Shown piece after piece: positions 1 to 10,549 of a DNA stretch of 64,000 nucleotides. Each line of letters opens with the position of its first letter. Position 1 is the first letter of the stretch. The position numbers and the translations under genes are program-made. The notes under the pieces are model-generated. The model saw nothing but the letters and a program-made list of their open reading frames with translations. It searched no databases and was not told the origin of the DNA. The stretch is from Takakia lepidozioides (taxonomy: Eukaryota; Streptophyta; Takakiopsida; Takakiales; Takakiaceae): contig CM060732.1 of the NCBI GenBank assembly GCA_030704615.1, forward strand, positions 60,991,053 through 61,055,052, read 5' to 3'.

Positions 1-79
1 TGAGTTTATATTGTCGAACAATGAGATACTGCACATGGTGTCCTTTTGCATGTCATATTACGTCTTTGCCTTCATTGCC

Positions 80-456
80 TCTTGTGTGGGTGTTGACGCC
101 CACATAATTCATGGACCTCCCGCAAGTACTCCTATGACACAAAAAAAACACAGTATATAAAATTTGAGGACTTATGTGGGCGTTGACGCCCGTACAATTC
201 ATGGATCTCCCGCAAGTCCTCCAATGACCAAAAAACAAAAAAACCAAAAATAAATCAAAATTTTCAAAAAATATATATATAAAATATGAGGACTTATGTG
301 GGTTCTGACGCCCACATAATTGGTGGACCTCCCGCAAGTCCTCCAATGACACAATAATAAATAAAAATTTCAATTTCGGGGAAAAAAACAAAAACATTCT
401 CGAACATACTGCTTTGCTAGGAATTATATGGTCGTCAACGCCCACATACGTCCTCA
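80..456. repeat. Three tandem copies plus one inverted partial copy of a hairpin repeat
   Basis: Three direct copies of a unit of about 60 bp start near 82, 172 and 292. Each contains the near-perfect palindrome TGTGGGCGTTGACGCCCACA (degenerate in the third copy), followed by a conserved CTCCCGCAAGTCCTCC block. A/T-rich spacers separate the copies. At 432-455 the same start, GAGGAC-TATGTGGGCGTTGAC, recurs in inverted orientation. No protein family is recognisable. This could be a transposon terminus or a short satellite. Confidence 0.7.
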
Positions 457-599
457 CACCTGATTACAGGCACATAATGAATGTACCAATACGATTCCAA
501 TTTTTCCAATGGCGCTGCTGGTATTCTCCTGGGAATATGCCTGCATTTATCTTCGGGTATAGGCCCCTTTCTAACACCGTACCACTCTGCGCTCACGAC

Positions 600-700
600 C
601 ACTAAGTGTGACGCCCAAGCTCACGTTTAGTGGGTCAATTGTGAGCCTGGGCTCATGGGCTCACGTGAGCAGGCTCATGGCGTAGCTTCCCCGGCGGGAA
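600..700. repeat. GCTCACGTGAGC palindromic repeat, left copy
   Basis: A stretch rich in GCTCACG ends in GCTCACGTGAGCAGGCTCATG, followed by CGTAGCTTC. The same block recurs in the same orientation at 9,865-9,905, beyond the CACTA terminus. Related GAGCAGGCTCAC motifs occur near 42,680 and 43,570. It is a dispersed non-coding repeat of unknown class. Confidence 0.6.
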
Positions 701-2185
701 GGCGGGGTAGCTAGCACCGAGTTATCTAGCCGATTATGGCCATTTTATGTAACACTACATGTTTAAGGTGAAATCTAGGATTTCATGAAGATTTGATGTT
801 ATGTACCAAGGTCGTTACCACTGCCAGTGTCATGTCATTATTTATGTTACGTAACACCGTAGGTGTGAATCCAATATTTAAGAACGGACTCCAGCCATTC
901 CCTTACCACCCAGATACTACCATGTGTGAATATACCTTTAGAGCGACTCTGACTTTGCAGGTACGAGAGGAAATATGAAGTAAGGTATGAGAGGGCATGA
1001 GGGCGACAACTGTAGGGTAAAAATACGGGGACTTGTGTTTTCTTTTCGAACATGGATTCGGTCGGGATACTTGTCGGGTGACGAGGGCTGGATGAATGGC
1101 CAGGAGATGAAGGTGCGAGGAAACAGTTCATCCAAACTAAATCAAGGATGAATGACCAACGAAGTAAAGGGGCAAAAATCTGTTCATTGGGTAGATTCAT
1201 GGGGAGTGATGGATAGAGAAGGGATCAGCTGGCAAAATTGGTTGAACTGGTAAAGTTTATCCAACTAGTGACAAACTGGTAGTTGGCAGATTATTATAAC
1301 AAAACATCAGCTAAACTAAGGCCTTTGTCGTATGCATGTAGCTTGAAAGGGGGAGTAATACCCGCAAGTTTGCATTAAGACTTTAGAAAGAAGTTCACGT
1401 GATACCAGCATGGCAAATTTATGAAGTAGGCAGCGCACCGTCCTGTGGAAGGGTGGCTGAAGGGGATTTAGGAGTGAAGGATGGAGGAAGAAGCACCTTT
1501 TTGGCATGACTGAAAGTAAGAAGAGCGTGAGATGGAGAACACGGAGGTGGTATGGAGGTGGTGTTGGCAGTAAAATGGAGTGAGATGTTGGTGTTATGCA
1601 TGCTCTTGTAGACTGAAAGTGGAAGCATTGTAAATTAGGAATCATGTTTTCTCTTCATCGATGAGTGTTGCTCAAGAATGAGAGTGGAAACGAGTGCATG
1701 AAGGAGTCATTTTTGTCGTGAACGTGTAAGAACTTCATACGTCAAGCACCAAGTATCATGCAGTCCAACCTGTTGGGGCAGATTGACAGTGCAGCATGAG
1801 AACTGGGATGTAACGATCAGATCAGGAAGGTGGAACGTGCGAATACACGGATCAGATCAACCATCTAGTGCTGACTTCTTTTGCTTTGGATGAATTAAAA
1901 GAAAACAAATAAACAGCACAAAGAGTAATTGTGAAAGCGTAGAGAGAAGGGAAAGAGAAATAGCTAGGGGACTGGATGTTGTTTTCTTCTTCCGCTACAG
2001 CAGCATCTATTCCTTGAGCACTAATGAAGTGGGACATGTGACAGCAAGAAGTACAGGGAGTCCCACTTTTAGCTCTACAGAACAAGGACCAGCAGGAATA
2101 GTAGGCCGGGAGCCTCACTATGGGGTGTTGGTTGTGGTAGAGACTAGCGGGGGGTTGGCAGCAACTAACTTAGGACCAGAACGAG
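701..2185. other. Intergenic stretch without a supportable gene
   Basis: No reading frame in this stretch resembles a known family. Composition is ordinary. I see no tRNA-like boxes and no clear transposon end before the promoter-like repeat unit that begins near 2,190. Confidence 0.4.
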
Positions 2186-2189
2186 AAGA

Positions 2190-2435
2190 GGGAGGTGGCA
2201 GTACAAGTGGTGGGGGTAGGGGTTTTGGGGGGTTGCCATGTGTAGGGAGGAACGGCCTTTTAGGGGGCTCCACCACCGCTTGACAGGGGTTGGCCAGCCG
2301 CCTTGAGAGGGTATGTAGAAGAGGCAAAAGCTACTTACTAGTAACTACTTTGGTAGGCTTGGCGCACGGGGCCACTTAATAAAAAAACATGAACAAAGAC
2401 CATAACTATATTAATTTATGGGATCACTATATCCC
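2190..2435 (+). repeat. Degenerate copy of the TTCTAGAAGG/TATA promoter-like repeat unit
   Basis: This stretch matches, in the same orientation, the left outer arm of the palindrome near 51,660-51,850. Shared landmarks are a G-rich block, a GCCGCC(T)TGAGAGGGTAT core where TATATAA is expected, a TAACTACTTT leader, and the CATGAAC...CCATAACTA...TTAATTTAT end. The TATA box has decayed to GTATGTAGAA and the TTCTAGAAGG box to a CCTTTTAGGGG-like string. It looks like an old solo LTR-like or MITE-like unit. Confidence 0.5.
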
Positions 2436-2441
2436 AATTGA

Positions 2442-3400
2442 TCATTGGGAAGGTCGAAAAACCGACACGGTGGGAACAACCAATGTGCTCCAACTGGTGG
2501 ATTGAGCTCCGTAGGGATTTACACCGTCAATATCCAATCCAAATCGCACAGATCGTGGCTCTGTAGCAAAATCCGGAAATGTCGTGTCAATGTATCTCCA
2601 TGCTTTGCTATCAGCTGGATGTCGAACCAACCCATCTTGGCTCTTATGTCTGTCGTGCCATGTCATTAACTTTGCGATCGACTTACACTGTACATACGTT
2701 TCAATCTCGGAATGACAGGGAAGTATCGCAATACTTTTTTGGGCACAGTTCCACGACCAGGAATGTAACGGGACTTGCAGCGTACTAGGCAAATGGTTGC
2801 CTTCTCATACTCCGCACGGAAGAGTACACAACCATCCTCACAAGCATGAATCGTTTTGTATTGCAATCCCATTTTGGCAATCATGGTTTTTGCTTCATAG
2901 TGAGTTTTCGGCAATGAATTCTCGGCCGGTAGAAAACTCCTACGCAACAATCCCAGTAGCTCATCCACAAACAAATGCATTGGTGCATTTGTGGGTAGTG
3001 CATGCGTTGAGCAACGTCAAAGTTGCTTGCAGCTGGCTGATCGAGCACCCTTTGTAAAGTGGACATTGCGACTGTCGGAAGAGTTTGTCATATACTCGGG
3101 ATCAACGTGCAGGTGATCATTCTCATCGAATTCATCTTGAACGTTATCTAGATTTTGCAAATTGTCTCCATTGTCTCTGGAATCGTCAATGTGATCGACA
3201 TGATTGGATCTAATGTGATCGGTTCCACCATGAATGGGGTCTTGTCTGTTTGCATCAGCAAATTGAAATGCTTCATGTAATGCACGCTGTATTTCTACCT
3301 GCAATCCACCACCCTCATCTGCATTCTCAATGACATTCGGCTCCCGCTGAAACGCAGGGCCTTCGTCTTCATCATCGGAATCTACACGTCCCTACACCAC
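2442..3400 (-). pseudogene. CACTA (En/Spm) tnp2 transposase, N-terminal half, frameshifted
   Basis: On the minus strand the segments read, in order: an acidic start (DSDDEDEGPAFQREPNVIEN, about 3,390-3,330); an HLHVDPEYM region; LLNACTTHKCTNAFVDELL; LPKTHYEAKTMIAKMGLQYK; HACEDGCVLFRAEY; VPKKVLRYFPVIPRLKRMYS; and VRHPADSKAWRYID...DPFATEP-like to RFGLDIDGVNPYGAQSTSWS. These are the ordered hallmarks of plant tnp2 (Transposase_21) proteins. The frame changes near 2,980-3,017 and again near 2,670-2,790, so it is not translatable as it stands. Homology stops at about 2,445, before the catalytic centre, so the C-terminal half is missing here. Confidence 0.85.
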
Positions 3401-3509
3401 AACAGTCATGTTGTGAGTCGACCAATCAAAACACTCCATTTGTAGCCATAGAAGTCATAGTTGCAGTCACTTAGTAAGTCCTATATGACTAAATGACTAC
3501 AGATGACCA

Positions 3510-4755
3510 ATGAAAACACGACATGACCGTCTATGGCGAATGGAAGAAGCTTATGTCATAAGCAATGGGCTTACAAAAATGTTGTGCAACTGCGATGAGT
3601 GTCATGGAGGAAAACTAATGTCATTCGAAACTGTGAGGAAACATTACCTGATGCACGGGAGGGATCCCCTTCTGCGCAGCTGTTCTATTCCGGTACGATC
3701 GCCACTTCCCCTTCAACACTTGAGTATGAATTTTGAATTCAACGATCCTCTTCACCACGTGTCCTAATTTTGTTGGGTGATTCTAGTCATGTAGTCATAA
3801 TATATAGACGTCACTATGACTACGTCACTGCCCTTTTGACTTCAAATATATCTCTTCTATGTCGCATCTGGATCCGGTCCTCGAGCAAGATCACTTTCCA
3901 TGCTTTGAACGTCACCCTCTACCCTGTTTGAATGCTACGCACACTGATTGAACTTGATTTGCACCAGCTACCAGTTCTATATGCAAATCGTGTACTACAT
4001 CTGTAAGTAGAGTTTTTGAGTATCCATGGTGAAGCGGCGGGTCCTGGAGGTGACTGTCCCTCTCACAGAGTACGAGAAGTTTCAAGAGGCACGGGTTGCT
4101 GCCATAAAGGAGGTGGAAGCAACGTTCAGGCAGTCGATAGAAGGGTGAGTTTAGTTCCTGACTTCGGTTATCCACTCACTGATTTTGTGATTCACCTTCT
4201 CCTCATACCTTACTGCAGCTCTCATAAGCTTCATAGCACGAACGGGGTAGCTGCAACTTCTACAAACAGAAAAGACAAGCAGTATGCAGTGAGTGACGAG
4301 TAGGCACTTTCAGGTGTGTCTGTGTGTGATTAGGCGGGAGGTGTCCGCAGTTCGTGGGCAGCCATTACTCAGTGGTAGGGTGCGGCTGTGCTTCAGCGTA
4401 AACTTAAGGTTTAGGGTATGTGCTTCCATGTCTTTGTGATTGTTCCCTGTAGTGGTCATGGAGTTGTTTGTGCAGGCTTCCAAGAGTGAAACGCCCTCAG
4501 AAGCCATGCGCTAGGAAGAAGAAAGGTACTGAATGTCCTGTAAAGCAAAGTGCCAGACTGAAGACGATGACAAAGGCAATGGAGAATGCTGAGGGCTCTT
4601 ATGAGGACGACGAGGACGATCCACTCCTCCCACGCCAGGGCGAGGCGACTGCGTCGTCGGCGGATGCCACGACGAGCCGGGAAGAAGTCGCCCACGCTCA
4701 GTGGCAAGACAGAAACGGCTATCTTCTACACTACGAATACCTTCTCCGTCTGTGA
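3510..4755 (+). pseudogene. CACTA second gene, 5' exon-like segments
   Basis: The plus-strand segment 3,540-3,700 encodes CNCDECHGGKLMSFETVRKH...HGRDP, a Cys/His motif resembling the transposase-associated N-terminal domains of plant CACTA proteins. Further exon-like pieces follow at 4,022-4,145 (EVTVPLTEYEKFQEARVAAI, likely helical) and 4,470-4,755 (Lys/Arg-rich, then an acidic EDDEDD stretch). A plausible 5' splice GT follows the EVEATFRQSIEG segment. Short AGTCATA-type motifs flank the first exon at 3,405-3,500 and 3,780-3,840. I infer these are the first exons of the gene that continues at 5,241-8,970, transcribed away from tnp2. Confidence 0.45.
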
Positions 4756-5240
4756 GTTGAAGTTCTTCACATTCACCATGATTGAAAGAATGTATGTTTT
4801 TGGTTCATTGATTCTTTGTGGTGGTTTTTCCTTTTGGTGCAATGTAGAGGGGTGCTTTGTTTTCGTTATGAGGGGCTCACAGCAGTACTGCACAGTTCTT
4901 GGCACAAGTAATTAGTTAGGGCTTTCCAGACACTTCAGGCAGACATATTGCAGGGACACTTATCTTTCATGGACCCATTAGGTTTGTCCCTTTGAATGCT
5001 TGATATGGATTTTCAGGAACAACCCATACCTAAAAGGGTTTAGAAAAGTACCGGGAGCATATCATTGGGGCCAATCAAATTTGGGAGATTTACTGCCCAA
5101 GATCATACTGATTTTTGGGTAATCTTGTCTTTACAAATCTTATGTACTAAATGTTTGTTATCTTGAATTCTAGGATTTGCTGCTTGCTGCCTATATGTAT
5201 GTGGATTCACCCACATTGTACTTGGTGTTTGTCTTTTTAG

Positions 5241-6195
5241 GGCAAGCACAAGCGCTCTGTCAACATGATCCCTGTTGCTAGCAATGGAGATGGCGCCCAC
5301 AACAAGGCAGGAGGTGGCCCTAAGTCTCCCCAGGTTTTTGGTTCTCTGCCACCAGTATGCCCACCTTATTATGGTATGCCTCAGTACCCACAAGCTGGCA
5401 CTCAGTATGGTGAGGGGCAATATGGAAGTGCTGCTGTGTATGGGCAGTATGGGCAGTATGCCCCTCCACCATATTTGCCACCCCCTAATAGCTATGGGGG
5501 TGGCAGACCACCAGACTATCCTCTTGCTTATGGACAATATGGCCAGTATGGTCCTCGGCCTTCTGACCCACAGCCATGGCCACCAATCCCTACTTGGCGG
5601 GATCCTGCCGTGAATTCTCCTGTGCGAACGGAGGTCTCTGAAGGAGGGGATGGTGCCAATACAAAGAAAGAACCAATGCTTTAAGGAGGGCTAATAGCAC
5701 AGCCAAAGTTGAAGCTGCGAAGGTGAAGGAAGTGAGGATAGTTGCAGGTCTTCCTCCGACGGTAGTTGTGACGAACACCAAAGGAGCCCCGTATGGTCAG
5801 ACATAGAATGTATGGCATGCTGCCCTTAAAGGACAGGCTCTTCGTAGGCTAGATTGTTCCTTTCCCATCAACAACCAACCTGATGAACTTGTACACGAAA
5901 TCAGAGATCACCTGGCTAAGCTATTTTCATATACGCCAAAGCAGTTGACTGACCGTCACCTAAAAGAAACAATTGGTCGTATAATGAAGAGCCAGCGTTT
6001 TGATTCATACACTGCGTGGTTGAGTGGCAAGGGGAAACCCATTACTGTATCTGATGACACATAGAACAAGCTTGTAAGTTATTGGCAGACAGAGGTTTTC
6101 CAGAAAGTGTCGGGCAACATGAAGAAGGCAAATGGTGCAATCCAAAATCCTACCAAAACTGGCTGTGGTGGGAAGGCAATGGTGGAGGCACGCTT
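5241..6195 (+). pseudogene. CACTA second gene: Tyr/Gly/Pro-rich region and Transposase_24 (Ptta/En/Spm)-like domain
   Basis: An exon opens after a TTTTTAG acceptor at 5,240. Residues from about 5,330 to 5,600 form a low-complexity segment with repeated YGQYGQY and proline runs. A one-base shift near 5,660-5,685 leads into KVEAAKVKEVRIVAGLPP, then LRRLDCSFPINNQPDELVHE, IGRIMKSQRFDSYTAWLSG, and SYWQTEVFQKVSGNMKKANG. The W-x-E-F-Q-K-x-S-x-N-x-K-K-A-N pattern followed by a G-rich turn is the signature of the plant Transposase_24 family. Two TAG codons (5,804 and 6,061 areas) interrupt the domain where Gln would fit (GQT*NVW, DDT*NKL), consistent with CAG to TAG decay. The segment ends at a GT donor near 6,195. 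Confidence 0.7.
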
Positions 6196-6508
6196 GGTAA
6201 GTGGCATCATCACTACTCTTTATTTTGTTCCTCATTGAAATACTATGTGTATATAGTGTGCCCTCATATTGGTTATTGACTTGTGGGATGTGTTTGTTTG
6301 TGGCATGGGTTAAATAAATTGCAGGAAGCACTATCAGGCTGCCCTCCTACATTACATGAAATTCAAGAGTGTTCAGTGTCGCAGATGTCAGGTGGGAGCG
6401 AAATGCGGGTAATTCAATTTTCCACGTTTGCTTTCCTGGTTGCTTCATCTTGATTCTTGCTAGGTTTTTTTTTCTATGTTTTTAGGCTAGGTTTTCTTTC
6501 CATTTTTT

Positions 6509-6750
6509 AGGCAGAAAACTTCTCTTGACTTGTTTCCAGTCTGACTTAGAGGCTGTAGTGTCCAAAGCCATGTGTGTTGCCATTAAATTGTCTGATGAAA
6601 ATGAAGTTAGGCAGAAAACTTCCCTTGACTTGTTTCCAGTCTGACTTAGAGGCTGTAGTGTCCAAAGCCATGTCTGTTGCCATGATACTGTCAGATGAAA
6701 ATGAAGTTAGGCAGAAAACTTCCCTTCACTTTATTCCAGTCTGTGACATG
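6509..6750. repeat. 100-bp tandem duplication, two full and one partial copy
   Basis: Copies start at 6,509, 6,609 and 6,709, each with AGGCAGAAAACTTC. The first two are 100 bp and nearly identical; the third diverges after about 42 bp. The unit holds part of an exon (LEAVVSKAM-VA...LSDENEV) of the surrounding transposon gene. Because 100 is not a multiple of three, the duplication breaks the reading frame. Confidence 0.9.
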
Positions 6751-6933
6751 GGGGATGACATCATTGTTTCGCTCAAACTGGGCGCAAGGTCAATGGCCAC
6801 AAGGCTACAACAAACAACGTCTTATGAGTACATTCTTTCCAGTTGTTCATGCTAGGTATTTTTGGTTTGATTCAACTCTGTTTTCATGGATTGGTAGGAA
6901 GGGAGTCGGGCATATGCTTCTGTAGCTGGCAGG

Positions 6934-8092
6934 ATGGAGGGCTTCGACAAACTGGTGGAATCACAAGGATGCGACATGTCAGATTTGAAATTGCAGATGC
7001 AGAGCATGATTGATTATCAAAAAGCCATTGTGACGCGATTAGGGATTACTCTACCTGGCCCAGGCCCAGTGACATCTACGTTGGCTGCTTCTGGTGTGAC
7101 AGTATCAAAATGTTTGGAAGAGCAATTTCAGACAGTAACTAGGGCTCACTCTAAGCCCTCATGTATTGCCCTCACTGATGATGGTTTGAATTTGTCCGAG
7201 CAGTAACAAGATACAGGGAAGGCTAGCTGTGAGGTAGATGCGGGAGGTCAGCCCAAGCGACATACAGATGAAGTAGCAGTCCAGGGGGCAATGGTGATAG
7301 AAGAGCCTGGCACACCAGATTCTGGTATGTTGGTCTATGGGAGTTTACATGGGGAGGAAGATACAGATGCAGACCGTGACAAAACAGACAAGGATGTTGC
7401 TATACTTTCTCCCGCTCACATGTTAAAGCCAGATGACAGTTTGCTTTCTGGACCAGCGAGGAAGCATTTGCTAATTCTAGACTTAAACGGTTTGCTATGT
7501 GAATCATTTTATTTTGCTACTGGCGTTGCATCCCTTCCCAAATGTTTTGTGGGGAAGATGTGTGGCAAGAAGATGGTAGTTTTGAGACCACGTTGTTATG
7601 AGTTTTTGCAAAAGTGTTTTGAACACTTTGAGGTGGCGGTGTGGTCTTGTTGCTAAGCTCGCAACTTCTTCCCAATAGTGGACTATATTTTTGCAGCCCA
7701 CACTAACCTTGTTTTCCAGTGGGATGCCCTTTACTGTGACGAGGATCCAGTCCTCCCATCTCGTAAGGGGTATGATTCAAAACCGTTGTTCTACAAGAAC
7801 TTGTCTAGAGTGTGGGCAAAGTGGCCAGAGTGGAGTCATGAGGACACTGTTCTTGTTGACGACACACCGGGAAAGGCGGCAAACAATCCTCCATTCAGTG
7901 GGATTTTCCCAGCCGCCATGGAAAGTGCAACCAGATTTGCCATGTGATGATTATCTAACAAATGTGTTGTGGCATTTCTTGTGGAAGGCATCGAAAGTTG
8001 CCAGTATTCCAGCTTTTTTGGAGTCTCAACCTGTTTTGGGACAACAACCATACAACTCTGCTTCATGTCCTGCTGAGAAGGTACAAACATTC
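6934..8092 (+). pseudogene. CACTA second gene: FCP1/SCP-like HAD phosphatase domain, with stops
   Basis: From MEGFDKLVESQG (6,934) the frame continues through a TAA at 7,204 and a TAA at 7,654 to about 7,945, then shifts frame and ends near 8,092. Residues from about 7,460 match plant FCP1-like small phosphatases of the HAD fold: KHLLILDLNGLLCES (motif I), MVVLRPRCYEFLQKCFEHFE, VAVWSCC, FQWDALYCDED, KPLFYKNLSRVWAKWP (conserved Lys), and DTVLVDDTPGKAANNPP (DD motif). After the shift comes DYLTNVLWHFLWKASKV, like the C-terminal helix of the family. Motif I is DxN rather than DxD, as in a subset of plant homologues, so general acid/base catalysis would be weakened. The domain lies between transposon-gene exons on the same strand, so I infer it is part of, or captured by, the CACTA gene. 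Confidence 0.7.
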
Positions 8093-8299
8093 TAACGCTA
8101 AACTTGTGAGGCTTGAACATTTGTGGGTTCCTTCATTGCATTGCTTTCCTGCATGTTTCTCCTCAGTTGCTTCATTAATGCTAGGTTGTCTTTGCAGGTC
8201 TTCACGCTAGGTTTTCTCGTTTGATTCATGCTTGAGTTTTGTTTTCTGTTCTCCTTGAGGCTTCACTAATACACTGTTGTTTTCTGGTCTACGGCACAA

Positions 8300-8970
8300 G
8301 AACTTGTGACAAAGAAAGGTGGCCTTGTCGACAACCCAGTAAAGGCCAGGGGCAAGACTATCGACCTGCCAAGTAGCCCCCCAAAGGAGGTCTCACGAGT
8401 CACAACCACTTTGAGACTGCAAATGGAGTAAGTCCAGGCCCTCCTCTTGTCTGTTTTATTTTTTTCCAACCTTGGGGCTCTCTTTAATTCCTAAATGTTG
8501 AGTGTCGTAGTGGTGCAGGTCATGGGTTTTCACAACTTGTTGTTTTTGTGTGGAGTTCGGATCACAGTTCAGGGTGGGTGACGTGGTTCGGCTGCTGGAT
8601 GTGAACTCCAAACGCAAGAAAGTTGGAGTAGGGCTGATTGTTACTCTTCAAGGTGTTGTGGTGGGTTACGGGTACCCTGCTGTGCCCTTTGACTATGCCT
8701 GTGTGTACATCAAAGAGGCAAATGTGAGTAACACTCCTCTACCATATGTGAATGGTGTTACAAAACATACGGAATTGGGGCAGGTGGTTGGCCAGACAAC
8801 ACTTTGGAGTCTAAAGTTGTTTTTTGCTTACTGGGCCTTTTCAGGCATGGATTTTTGGACCTTCTGGCCTTTGAGGTGTCCATTGGGACATTGGTTTCAT
8901 TTGAATTTTAATTTACAGGTCGTGTATTCCCCTGCACTTGTCTATTTTGATTGTCCTTGTGGTTGTTAGT
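8300..8970 (+). pseudogene. CACTA second gene, C-terminal exons
   Basis: The segment 8,300-8,430 encodes ELVTKKGGLVDNPVKARGKT followed by IDLPSSPPKEVSRVTT and ends at a GTAAGT donor (8,428). A final exon at 8,550-8,790 encodes FRVGDVVRLLDVNSKRKKVG, GVGLIVTLQGVVVGYG, FDYACVYIKEA and TELGQVVGQTTLWSLK. The last part resembles the small beta-rich C-terminal domain that ends many plant CACTA-associated proteins with a G-xx-V/I-xW ending. Nothing coding is visible after 8,970. Confidence 0.5.
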
Positions 8971-9189
8971 ATGCAAGAGGGGTCCATTCTGTTTATTGGA
9001 ATTTCACCATGTAATGAAGAATTTAAATCATTCAATCTATTTTTTTTAATATAACATTAATAAATTAAACAATAATACCATTAATAAAATTTACCAAGCT
9101 GATATCCCCCTGTTTTTAAAAATAAAATATAACTTTAAGAATTTAAAATTATGAATACAAAACTATTAAATTATTTTCAAATAACATTC

Positions 9190-9790
9190 TTGATGACAGG
9201 TGGCATAAACCCTGCTCAAACTAGAACACGTGGCATTATATGACACGACATTCTTTTATTCATATTTCACCACGTGTAAAGATAAATAGTCATATATGCT
9301 AGTCATATATTCTCCAAGTGCCACATGTCACATCTGAAGGCATCACTGTGCAAACATGTAGTCATATGATCACGCCAAGAAGTTGTGACGTGTCAAATCC
9401 GCAGTGGCGCACGTGTCTATCCGGCGCCTCACCATGTAGGCGTCACACTGCAGACATATAGTCATATGATCCCCTCACGGATGCATGACGTGTCGCTTGC
9501 GTAGTGGTGCACGTGTTCCTCTAAAGCCTCTCCATGTAGGCAACGCTCAGCAGACAATGTAGTCATATAGTTAGTTATAAGTAAGTCATAGAGCTGTGAC
9601 TACATCAGTCTCTCCTACATGACTCCAAGTGCCACGCACGCAGTCACGACTATGACTTGCAAAATGCAGTCCTAAAGACTAGTCGCTATCACGCCGCTTT
9701 TTTCACTACAGAGTGATGTAGTCATGAATGCATATAGGACTGAAAAAATAGTCATATGTACAATTATAAAAACGCTCATCTGTTATAGTG
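9190..9790. mobile_element. Right terminus of CACTA element A: subterminal repeats and TIR
   Basis: Subterminal units of about 100 bp repeat at about 9,355, 9,458 and 9,557, each with GTAGTCATATGAT, GACGTGTC, GCACGTGT and CCATGTAGGC. The element ends AAAAACGCTCATCTGTTATAGTG at 9,790, the inverse of a CACTA terminus. The same end, with two substitutions, closes element B at 62,937. No matching left TIR is visible in the window, so element A is truncated or starts beyond it. Confidence 0.75.
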
Positions 9791-9796
9791 GCTTCT

Positions 9797-9960
9797 CTAA
9801 TGTGCTCACGCTTAGGATCTGCTCACGCTTACTTGAATCTGCTCACGCTTAGTGTGCAAAGCGTGAGCCTGCTCACGTGAGCGGCTCATGCCGTAGCTTC
9901 TCCCAGTACTATCACAGGAGATCGGAGGCCCCAACACTTTCTCTATAGTAGGACAGTCAA
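9797..9960. repeat. GCTCACGTGAGC palindromic repeat, right copy
   Basis: Repeated GCTCACGCTTA is followed by GCTCACGTGAGCGGCTCATG and CGTAGCTTCTCCC. It matches the copy at 600-700 in the same orientation. The two lie on either side of CACTA element A. Confidence 0.6.
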
Positions 9961-10545
9961 CAATGGAAGCGCATATACCTACTATGACCAATGGGGAGCT
10001 AGCACAAACTCCACATGAGTAGACACCACACAACAAGCCGGTATGCCTATATGATAGAAGATAGAAGCAAACTGCAGCGTAGTGAAAAATCATTTGGAAG
10101 ATACTATCATGTAAAACTCAACTTTGTCATATTCATATTTTCTGCATTACAAAATATAATCTCGATGGATACACAGATGCCCAACAACATATGAACCAGT
10201 GCCAATGCTCAACCTATAAGACATCACTGGAAGAGCAAGGCTAATTTCCGCCACAATAAAGAGTGCATGTCATTGTATATACTTAACCTCGTGGATTATA
10301 TCAGCTCACAACTGCTACCAACACGTTCAAAACAATTTTTACATTAGCATTTAATTTTTACATTAGAATCTAAATACAGATATGACATCATACAATATCC
10401 ATCCAAACTCTCATTTATACTGTACGAAAGTCCCAGAGACATCGAGATCAAAGCAATTAACAGTGTAAATGCATTATTCATGAAGTACCTTACCGAAAAG
10501 GTTTTCAAGTAGTATTTCCGTAGGAAATGGCTTTCCAAAATGAAA
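9961..10545. other. Stretch with no recognisable feature
   Basis: A/T-rich sequence without a credible reading frame. It may be the 5' part of the MULE-like element that becomes recognisable at about 10,550, but I see no domain here. Confidence 0.3.
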
Positions 10546-10549
10546 ATGT

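Noticed and set aside
2014-2283. Gly-rich ORF on the plus strand
   Set aside because: It is the translation of a G-rich promoter-like repeat unit found elsewhere in the window.
9704-9718. CACTACAGAGTGATG read as a left CACTA terminus
   Set aside because: It lies inside the right subterminal region of element A, and no matching right end follows at a suitable distance.
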